From: Candidatus Bathyarchaeota archaeon
GTDB lineage: Archaea > Thermoproteota > Bathyarchaeia > 40CM-2-53-6
Direction of reading: 5' to 3'
Length of the DNA: 7,558 bases
NCBI GenBank assembly: GCA_005884605.1
Contig: VBBE01000002.1
Coordinates: forward strand, 1-7,558
The position numbers and the translations under genes are program-made. Under the pieces are notes generated by a model. It had not been told where the DNA came from. It saw nothing but the letters and a program-made list of their open reading frames with translations, and searched no databases. The stretch's first letter is position 1. Every line of letters starts with the position of its first letter. Positions 1-4,665 of this stretch are shown here, one piece after another.

Positions 1-92
1 TCATCGCGAGATATGTGCCAGCGACTCCGTTGGATAGAAGGCGTGCCATAGTGCAAACGGTACTGGCTGAAGAACGTATTCCGCTTCTATGA
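1..92 (+). CDS. C-terminal fragment of an unidentified protein (cut by window start)
   Basis: The frame starting at base 3 is open from the window edge to a TGA at 90-92 and gives 29 residues. It begins IARYVPATPLDRRR and ends EERIPLL. The other two plus frames close by about base 51. The peptide looks like a genuine protein C-terminus: a Pro/Arg-rich turn, then an amphipathic helix (AIVQTVLAEE) and a short hydrophobic end. I do not recognise the family. It converges on the minus-strand gene ending at 173, with an 80-base spacer that carries two palindromes. The call rests only on residue character and the open frame. Confidence 0.45.
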   Translation, partial: IARYVPATPLDRRRAIVQTVLAEERIPLL

Positions 93-105
93 CCTAGTGT
101 CGGAG

Positions 106-146
106 TCCAATTTTTTGGAGGAATAATATTGTTCCAATATTTTGGA
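106..146. repeat. Tandem TCCAA-N4-TTGGA palindromes in a convergent spacer
   Basis: Two perfect 5-bp inverted repeats with the same arms lie 27 bp apart centre to centre: TCCAATTTTTTGGA at 106-119 and TCCAATATTTTGGA at 133-146. Between and overlapping them is an imperfect palindrome, GGAATAATATTGTTCC, at 120-135. They sit between the ends of two converging genes (stops at 92 and 173). The simplest reading is a bidirectional transcription end region, since archaeal termination favours T-rich stretches and the first loop is T-rich. A repeated protein-binding site is the alternative. The symmetry is seen directly; the function is inferred. Confidence 0.5.
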
Positions 147-172
147 TGGCTCAGAAATAGCTCCGGATCAGA

Positions 173-679
173 TTAGGTTGTGTAGCGTGGCTCCGATTTT
201 CTCTGTCCTTGCTGTTGCTGGCCCTGCATCTGTTGTTCAGGGGGTAGGCCCATAGGGGGAAGTGGTGGCGGAATTCCTAGACTCTTTGACAATAGAATCG
301 CCTCAGCCATCGCAATGCTCGATACCGCCTGGATTATGGCGACAGGGGGTGGCCTGTTCTGTTTGTGCTCATCTATCATCCTCGAGATCTCTTCTTTTTC
401 GCCGAACACCTGGGCCCGACCTTTGACGCTGAGTTGAGCGATCGAGGGATTGTAATTCACTGTGAAAACAAAGGGAGCATCGGCCGTGGATTCGTTCTTC
501 AGGTCCAATCCGACGATATTGATGTTAACGGCAATCTGGACTTGAGGTGGTAATTGTAACTCCTGGCCCCAGAAACGCTCGCCGGTGAGATTTGTGATTT
601 GTACTGTCACTCTTAACATTCGGCTTGCAGCGTGGGAGGAGGATTGCGTCGCGCGGATATTATGGTTTCTGCCTGGCAT
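173..679 (-). CDS. Conserved hypothetical archaeal protein, possibly SecB-like fold
   Basis: 168 residues from ATG at 679. A beta-rich N-terminal half (about 21-95) alternates hydrophobic residues (MLRVTVQI, QIAVNINIVGL, FVFTVNYNPSIAQLSVKGRA). A helical stretch follows (96-108, EKEEISRMIDEHK). A hydrophobic helix at about 112-134 leads into LGIPPPLPP (134-142), and the tail is Gln/Pro-rich and disordered (143-168). A four-strand sheet followed by a helix and a proline-rich turn recalls the export chaperone SecB, and archaeal proteins of this shape exist; I offer SecB-like only as a hypothesis. No signal peptide or catalytic motif is visible, so it is probably a cytoplasmic binding or chaperone-type protein. 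Its start overlaps the end of the upstream minus-strand gene by 20 bases, which implies co-transcription. GGCGGAG lies directly against the ATG. An internal ATG at 619 (Met21) starts just where the conserved-looking part begins and would remove the overlap. Confidence 0.75.
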   Translation of the reverse strand: MPGRNHNIRATQSSSHAASRMLRVTVQITNLTGERFWGQELQLPPQVQIAVNINIVGLDLKNESTADAPFVFTVNYNPSIAQLSVKGRAQVFGEKEEISRMIDEHKQNRPPPVAIIQAVSSIAMAEAILLSKSLGIPPPLPPMGLPPEQQMQGQQQQGQRKSEPRYTT

Positions 680-941
680 CTCCGCCGTCGAACGATTGCC
701 GAATACTTTTCTGGGCCCTCTGAACGATCAGCTTGCGCCCATCAACTCGGATGGTGAGTAGATCCCCTTCTTTGAAGGGAAAGCTAGAATCATCGGTCAA
801 CTTTGTGGGCAGATAAATTCGAGGAGACCTATATTGCGTACCCTCCGATCGAGCTGGCTTCTTTGCCACGGCGAATCGAGTTAGGATTTTCTTAACCAAT
901 TTGCTACGCCTTGACGAGTCGAATAGTTGACGTATTTGCAT
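660..941 (-). CDS. Small AbrB/MazE-like (swapped-hairpin) protein
   Basis: 93 residues from ATG at 941. The N-terminal 35 residues are strongly basic (RRSKLVKKILTRFAVAKK). Residues about 38-76 look like an AbrB/SpoVT-type beta unit: RSPRIYLPTKL, then the turn FKEGDLLTIRVDGRKLIVQR, matching the family pattern of 'IPk...', 'GD.l.i.v' and 'i.l'. Proteins with this fold bind DNA as dimers and act as regulators or antitoxins. No toxin partner such as a PIN-domain gene is adjacent; the downstream partner is the SecB-like hypothetical, whose start lies inside the last codons of this gene. Its start is divergent from the HD-domain gene with a gap of about 20 bases if that gene begins at 963. The AbrB assignment rests on a short motif, so the domain call is tentative, while the gene itself is likely real. 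Confidence 0.7.
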   Translation of the reverse strand: MQIRQLFDSSRRSKLVKKILTRFAVAKKPARSEGTQYRSPRIYLPTKLTDDSSFPFKEGDLLTIRVDGRKLIVQRAQKSIRQSFDGGDARQKP

Positions 942-962
942 TATGAAGGGTTTTTAGCCATT

Positions 963-1544
963 GTGGCGAGATTCACTGCTGGAGCGGAAGGAGGTTTGGA
1001 CAAGCTTGTCCAGTTTTGGGAACTTGCCGCACGATTAAAGGCCGAGCCGCGCAGAGGCTGGCTCAAGAAGCTTCGTCTCCAGCGAAATGAGTCGGTCGCC
1101 GATCACTCGTTTGCACTATCGCTTCTCTGTTTATTCGAAGGCGAAAAACGAGGCTATAACGTAGAAAGACTGCTAAAGCTTGCACTATTGCATGACTTGG
1201 AAGAAGCGATTACGGGAGATCTCACTCCTCAAGATAAGGAGTCGAGGGGGGAAAGTGCCGTTAGAACTCAGAAAATTTCCGCCAGAGAACAACTGCTTTC
1301 ATACTTTCCAGAGGAAAATCAGCGAGCTTACCGGGATCTGTGGTCGGAGCTTGAGAACGAAAAGAGTAAGGAAGCTCAGCTAGTTCACGAACTCGATAAG
1401 CTGGAGATGGCACTTCAGGCGAACCAATATGCCAGGGCAGGCATCGAAGCGACGAAGCTGAAGGAGTTCTACGAGTCCTCTATGGCAGCAATCAAAGATC
1501 CCAAGCTAAAGCGGGTCCTAGGTGAAATTTCCTCTCAGAACTGA
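963..1544 (+). CDS. HD-domain 5'-nucleotidase, HDDC2/YfbR family
   Basis: The HDDC2/YfbR family removes phosphate from (deoxy)nucleoside 5'-monophosphates using a divalent metal in the cytosol. Key residues, numbered from the longest frame (TTG at 927): ESVADH with metal ligand His60, LLHDLEEAITGDLTP with His89-Asp90, Glu93 and Asp98, and HELDKLEMALQA with Asp157. The spacings Asp+3 Glu and Asp+8 Asp match E. coli YfbR (Asp69, Glu72, Asp77) as I remember it. The N-terminal KLVQFWELAARLK followed by PRRGW mirrors human HDDC2. The protein is all-helical and about 193-205 aa, as usual for the family. The start is uncertain: TTG 927 overlaps the divergent gene, GTG 963 avoids the overlap and is my choice, and TTG 996 has GGAGGT touching it with no spacing. 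It converges on the dCTP-deaminase-like gene, which also points to nucleotide pool control. The substrate cannot be read from sequence. Confidence 0.9.
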   Translation: MARFTAGAEGGLDKLVQFWELAARLKAEPRRGWLKKLRLQRNESVADHSFALSLLCLFEGEKRGYNVERLLKLALLHDLEEAITGDLTPQDKESRGESAVRTQKISAREQLLSYFPEENQRAYRDLWSELENEKSKEAQLVHELDKLEMALQANQYARAGIEATKLKEFYESSMAAIKDPKLKRVLGEISSQN

Positions 1545-1549
1545 GATCA

Positions 1550-1564
1550 GGTTCCATCCGAACC
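1550..1564. terminator. Stem-loop between convergent genes
   Basis: GGTTC CATCC GAACC is a perfect 5-bp stem with a 5-base loop, six bases after the stop of the HD-domain gene and in the 65-base spacer shared with the converging dCTP-deaminase-like gene (stop at 1610). No long T-run follows, although the spacer contains TTTAT and TTCAATTAGATTT. It could mark a 3' end or simply be chance. Confidence 0.3.
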
Positions 1565-1609
1565 AGAGTGGCCATGGATAATAGCTCCAGTTTATCGACA
1601 GTCGTTCAA

Positions 1610-2146
1610 TTAGATTTGAGTGACTACAGCGACGCGCGCTTGAGCCGCCTTTGTTAGGTACTCTTTCGGAAACAAAGTCTTGAAGTCTCTTGCGAGGATC
1701 GACATGTATTCCCCGATCTCGTCTTCACTCATGAATTGAAACATGTAGCCTCCATTGTAGGGTGAAGCTTCTCCCTCACGCTTCATGAATTCAATGTGCA
1801 TTAGAGGATCACCCCTCTTGATCGTTATCGGTTGTCGCTCGTTGCTGAGGTTAACAAGCTCGAGAGCGAGACGACCTATGAACCCGCTGTGAACCTTTGC
1901 GGCGTTCAGAAACGAAAGCCCCATTCTGCCATACTTACTCTTGGCAGTGAGATGCGCAACAAATTCCGGTGGGGTAAACACAATCTCGTTGGAGACAAGG
2001 TTCTGGTGTTCTAGATAATGGAGAGTCCTCTCCTCCTTCACCGTGAGAACGTAGCCATCTCCGTCAAGAAGCCCGTAATCAAATGGATGAATGCTCTTGT
2101 GAGCCTTAATCAGGCTAACCAGCTGGTTCTTGCCGATCACGCACAT
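1610..2146 (-). CDS. Divergent dCTP deaminase/dUTPase-fold protein
   Basis: 178 residues from ATG at 2146, a normal length for dCTP deaminases, which convert dCTP to dUTP (or dUMP in bifunctional archaeal forms). The core is recognisable: LTAKSKYGRMGL at 66-77 corresponds to the SSxxR motif (Ser70 and Arg74 kept, second Ser replaced by Lys71); HSGFIGRLALELVN at 86-99 holds the catalytic-type Glu96; the tail SPYNGGYMFQ (128-137) matches the 'PY..kY..Q' signature. By eye, the Asp of the usual IDPG segment aligns with His86, and the N-terminal 'DLRLG' block is missing (DGDGYVLTV here). The fold is therefore confident, while deaminase or dUTPase activity is not. It is the last of three co-directional genes, 47 bases after the DUF4382 gene, and it converges on the HD nucleotidase. 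No clear Shine-Dalgarno site precedes the ATG. Confidence 0.85.
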   Translation of the reverse strand: MCVIGKNQLVSLIKAHKSIHPFDYGLLDGDGYVLTVKEERTLHYLEHQNLVSNEIVFTPPEFVAHLTAKSKYGRMGLSFLNAAKVHSGFIGRLALELVNLSNERQPITIKRGDPLMHIEFMKREGEASPYNGGYMFQFMSEDEIGEYMSILARDFKTLFPKEYLTKAAQARVAVVTQI

Positions 2147-2193
2147 GCAAATCGCCTATTCGAGGGTCGAATTTGATAGTTTCGGTAGCAATG

Positions 2194-2718
2194 TCAGACG
2201 ACCGATGTCTGGACAACTTGGACCGATAGGGCAGCCGGATTCGCTAGGACAAGGGACTCATCGAAGCTTACCAGCAACAGAACGTCTCCAAAGCCGTTCG
2301 GAGGAACGGGTAAGGTGAAGTTTGCACTCAACGTCGGGGTATTTGATAGAGACAAGTGAGAGGAGCCTACCAGTGCGGTAGAATTTGTCATGAATAATCG
2401 TATTGCATCATATCTACCTGACGTTATCTGAGCAGAGGCCACGATCTGTGGCAAAAACTGAGAGGTCATCGGGATGAGATCAATGATCGGCGTAGTCTCG
2501 GTAAAGTTGACCCATCCTGCACTGGATCCGAAACCATAAGTGTGGAATTGTAAGTTCGCGAATTTGACGTACAGATGGTCAATGATCCCGCGGGTAGTTA
2601 ATCCATAGATGTGGACCTTGATGGTGCCCTGAGTGATGGAAGGGGCTAAGGCAAAGACCAGCACGACGACGAGCACCGCAACGAAGATCACTCGCCGCCA
2701 TCCGGGGTAAGGATACAT
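2194..2718 (-). CDS. Exported or membrane-anchored DUF4382-like protein
   Basis: 174 residues from ATG at 2718. A short basic start (GWRR) precedes a hydrophobic segment at about 10-25 (IFVAVLVVVLVFALA), so the protein carries a signal peptide or N-terminal anchor and its bulk lies outside the cell. The rest is beta-rich. Residues 47-113 follow the DUF4382 pattern: DHLYVKFANLQFH, then AGWVNFT, PIIDLI and the diagnostic ITSGRYDAIRLFM (98-110). DUF4382 has no assigned reaction; family members are prokaryotic surface or secreted proteins. Three Asn-X-Ser/Thr sites (71, 112, 133) could be glycosylated, as is common on archaeal surfaces. It lies 34 bases after the methyltransferase gene, but a TATA-like element overlapping that gene's stop suggests its own promoter. 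Its function is unknown. Confidence 0.8.
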   Translation of the reverse strand: MYPYPGWRRVIFVAVLVVVLVFALAPSITQGTIKVHIYGLTTRGIIDHLYVKFANLQFHTYGFGSSAGWVNFTETTPIIDLIPMTSQFLPQIVASAQITSGRYDAIRLFMTNSTALVGSSHLSLSNTPTLSANFTLPVPPNGFGDVLLLVSFDESLVLANPAALSVQVVQTSVV

Positions 2719-2749
2719 TGGTATTATGACGCTTGGAAGAAAACACTGC

Positions 2750-2757
2750 TATTTAAC
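2750..2757 (-). promoter_or_regulatory. TATA-like box for the DUF4382 gene
   Basis: On the minus strand TTAAATAG lies at 2757-2750 and overlaps the TAA stop of the methyltransferase gene. Its centre is about 35 bases before the ATG at 2718, which would place transcription start roughly 9 bases before the ATG and give a very short leader, common in archaea. No Shine-Dalgarno site lies between. It is a motif match only. Confidence 0.35.
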
Positions 2758-3427
2758 AACCAGCCAGCTTTGGCCTTCTGGCTGCGTTTCGGTTGGAATC
2801 AGGTCCACGGGCCATAAAGAAGAGATTCATCAGTAGATTCTCATAGAACAAATTTGTATCAGCGAAGAACCTCGACAACAATGCTTTCAGCTGGGGCTTT
2901 GAGAAATTGTTGTGAAACGGTTCGGATTGGGGATGGGTCACACTTAGAATGTTTCGGAACCTCCACAAAGGATTGCTGCTTGGAACCGAACCGATGAATG
3001 TACCGTTAGGTCTCATTACCCTCGCGATTTCCCTGAGAGCCCGAGCAGGAAGATAGAGATGCTCCACCACTTCAGTGCAGACTGCAAAATCTGCAAGATC
3101 GTTTCGGAGCGGCAAATGCTCGACGTCGCATTGTACAAAGTCGGCATCCGGAATCCGTCTCTTCGCCCTGTCAAGGTTCCATCGATTGATATCAACGCCA
3201 ACGATTCGCGAAGACCGAATGTACCTCGTAATCAGACCCGTCCCGCAGCCGATATCCAACGCGAACTGTGATCTGCCTAGCCTTCGAATCAATCTTTTAG
3301 CAACGGTGGATCTTCCCCAATGGAATATCCGTTCCAAGGCCCTGGGATCGGTTACCCAGTCGTAGAATTCACCTGCGACATAATAGCGCTTTACGCTTCG
3401 ACCGTCGTTGAGCGGGGGGGCGTCCAT
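2753..3427 (-). CDS. Class I SAM-dependent methyltransferase (Methyltransf_11 type)
   Basis: It transfers methyl from S-adenosylmethionine to an unknown acceptor. Numbered from the longer GTG start at 3442, motif I is ALDIGCGTG (61-69), motif II ends with the acidic residue in VGVDI (Asp84), motif III is DFVQCDVEHLPL (101-112, Asp106), motif IV is FAVCTEVVEHL (119-129), and post-motif RPNGTFIGSVP spans 144-154. The C-terminal part (about 160-210) probably shapes the acceptor site and ends in a basic tail. I prefer ATG 3427 (224 aa) because GGTGGTGA lies 8 bases before it and fits the archaeal anti-Shine-Dalgarno sequence, whereas GTG 3442 has nothing comparable. No membrane segment is seen. 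It is the first of three minus-strand genes and divergent from carbamate kinase. The substrate could be a lipid, quinone, small metabolite or protein; nothing here decides. Confidence 0.88.
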   Translation of the reverse strand: MDAPPLNDGRSVKRYYVAGEFYDWVTDPRALERIFHWGRSTVAKRLIRRLGRSQFALDIGCGTGLITRYIRSSRIVGVDINRWNLDRAKRRIPDADFVQCDVEHLPLRNDLADFAVCTEVVEHLYLPARALREIARVMRPNGTFIGSVPSSNPLWRFRNILSVTHPQSEPFHNNFSKPQLKALLSRFFADTNLFYENLLMNLFFMARGPDSNRNAARRPKLAGC

Positions 3428-3524
3428 ATCAGTGGTCACCACCTATCAATTGAATCATCTCAAGGATATGACATGCTCGACAAATTCCAACGTCCTAGCA
3501 CGCCCAGAAGGCAATTACAGCTCG

Positions 3525-3534
3525 CCTTTAAGTA
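3525..3534 (+). promoter_or_regulatory. TATA-like box upstream of carbamate kinase
   Basis: CCTTTAAGTA lies in the spacer between the divergent methyltransferase and carbamate kinase genes. If used, transcription would start near 3555, giving a leader of about 30 bases to TTG 3586 or about 120 bases to the preferred TTG 3676. It is a motif match without experimental support. Confidence 0.3.
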
Positions 3535-3620
3535 CGCCAAATCTGTCGAACGGGAATAGAGCTTGTTTCTAACTTAGAGGCATTATTGAACATCGAGCTT
3601 TGCTTCGGAGCGGGGACGTT

Positions 3621-3680
3621 AGAGACAAAAGGGACCTCGCCTTCTTGTCTGCTCCTTCGAAGAGACAAAACGAGCTTGTC
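3621..3680 (+). promoter_or_regulatory. Alternating complementary elements before the carbamate kinase start
   Basis: AGAGACAAAA occurs twice exactly 40 bases apart (3621-3630 and 3661-3670). TTGTCT at 3645-3650 can pair over 6 bp with AGACAA in either copy (3623-3628 or 3663-3668). A third partner, TTGTC at 3676-3680, contains the likely TTG start codon and can pair with GACAA at 3664-3668. The pairings are mutually exclusive, as in an RNA switch. The same bases are also open reading frame if translation starts at 3586, so this is a candidate only. Confidence 0.3.
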
Positions 3681-4626
3681 GTCCCGGACTCCCATAACGG
3701 TTCTCGCCCTTGGCGGGAACGCCATTCTTCAACGCAATCAAGAGGGAACTTTTGAAGAACAATATGAGAACGTAAGATCGACTGCGACCCAAATAGTGAC
3801 GCTTGTGGATCAAGGGTTTAGAATTGTCATTGTCCACGGAAATGGCCCCCAGATAGGTGCAACCGTCATAAGGCACGAGATGGGTCGAAAGAAGGTACCC
3901 CCCTTGCCCCTCCACGCTTGTGGAGCAGAAACCCAGGGATTCCTGGGCTATATCATTCAACAATCTCTCCAAGATGAATTATTCAAACGTCGAACAAACA
4001 AGTCAGTTGTAACAGTTGTCACGCAGGTCTTAGTGGAGCCGAACGATCCTGCATTCAGGAACCCGTCGAAGCCCATCGGGCCATTCTACACAAAAGAGCA
4101 GAGAGATGCTTTGCTGAGATCTAGAGGCGACCTCGTTATTGAAGAGGATTCGGGCAGAGGATACAGGAGACTCGTTCCATCGCCTGATCCTAAGGCTGTC
4201 ATAGAGGATGAAGCAATCCGGGTTCTAGTCGATGACGAGTCCGTGGTAATTGCATGTGGAGGAGGAGGCATTCCGGTCATAAGACAAGGCGGCCGTTTGC
4301 AGGGGGTAGAGGCCGTGATAGACAAGGACCTAGCCGCTGAAAGATTGGCTACTTCGATTCACGCAGAAGACTTGGTCATTCTCACAGACGTTGAAGGTGT
4401 CTACATTAATTACGGGAAACGGGACCAGCAATTATTGTCAAAGATTAGCCGAGATGAGCTTGAGAAGTACGCTGAGAAGGGATTTTTCGCTACGGGAAGC
4501 ATGGGGCCCAAAGTGGAAGCTGCGATCCGGTTCCTTAGGAACGGTGGAAAAAGATCGGTAATAGCTAACCTCGGAGACCTCGGAAAGGCAATCAGAGGCT
4601 CTACCGGAACACAAGTAACAAATTAG
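3676..4626 (+). CDS. arcC: Carbamate kinase
   Basis: It catalyses the reversible transfer of phosphate from carbamoyl phosphate to ADP, giving ATP and carbamate, in the cytosol. The amino acid kinase fold is complete. Numbered from the longest frame (TTG 3586): VLALGGNAI (39-47), IVIVHGNGPQIG (80-91), the family marker SKPIGPFY (161-168), VIACGGGGIPVI (221-232), VIDKDLAAERLA (244-255), LTDVEGVYINYG (266-277) and GSMGPKVEAAIRF (304-316). All key glycines and lysines appear intact. I choose TTG 3676 because it gives 316 aa beginning a few residues before the first beta strand, the usual family layout; the 30-residue extension from 3586 shows no conserved feature. No strong Shine-Dalgarno site precedes either start. 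The gene is divergent from the methyltransferase and lies 39 bases before the ligase on the same strand, so co-transcription is possible. It could serve arginine or purine/allantoin breakdown, but no such genes are here. Confidence 0.93.
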   Translation: MSSRTPITVLALGGNAILQRNQEGTFEEQYENVRSTATQIVTLVDQGFRIVIVHGNGPQIGATVIRHEMGRKKVPPLPLHACGAETQGFLGYIIQQSLQDELFKRRTNKSVVTVVTQVLVEPNDPAFRNPSKPIGPFYTKEQRDALLRSRGDLVIEEDSGRGYRRLVPSPDPKAVIEDEAIRVLVDDESVVIACGGGGIPVIRQGGRLQGVEAVIDKDLAAERLATSIHAEDLVILTDVEGVYINYGKRDQQLLSKISRDELEKYAEKGFFATGSMGPKVEAAIRFLRNGGKRSVIANLGDLGKAIRGSTGTQVTN

Positions 4627-4665
4627 GGCATCTAGCCCCTCATCACCCCAGGCTGCTTCTGCATC

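Noticed and set aside
365..553. Plus-strand open frame of 62 codons
   Set aside because: It lies wholly within the minus-strand SecB-like hypothetical gene and shows no family pattern; it is the shadow of that gene.
885..901. GTTAGGATTTTCTTAAC imperfect inverted repeat
   Set aside because: It falls within the coding part of the AbrB-like gene and has mismatched arms; no reason to prefer it over chance.
1550..1564. GGTTC...GAACC resembling a tRNA T-arm
   Set aside because: The loop lacks the TTCRANY pattern and there is no acceptor stem, anticodon arm or CCA-side match around it, so it is not a tRNA.
3016..3365. Several open frames on both strands of 60-96 codons
   Set aside because: They lie inside the methyltransferase gene, whose SAM-binding motifs fix the true frame.
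3619..3972. Minus-strand frame of 117 codons
   Set aside because: It is antisense to the carbamate kinase core (GGNAI and HGNGPQ motifs) and has no recognisable domain.
4626..4638. GGGC-ATCTA-GCCC hairpin between carbamate kinase and ligase
   Set aside because: Only 4 bp with no T-run after it, and it overlaps the end of the carbamate kinase stop codon; too weak to call a terminator.
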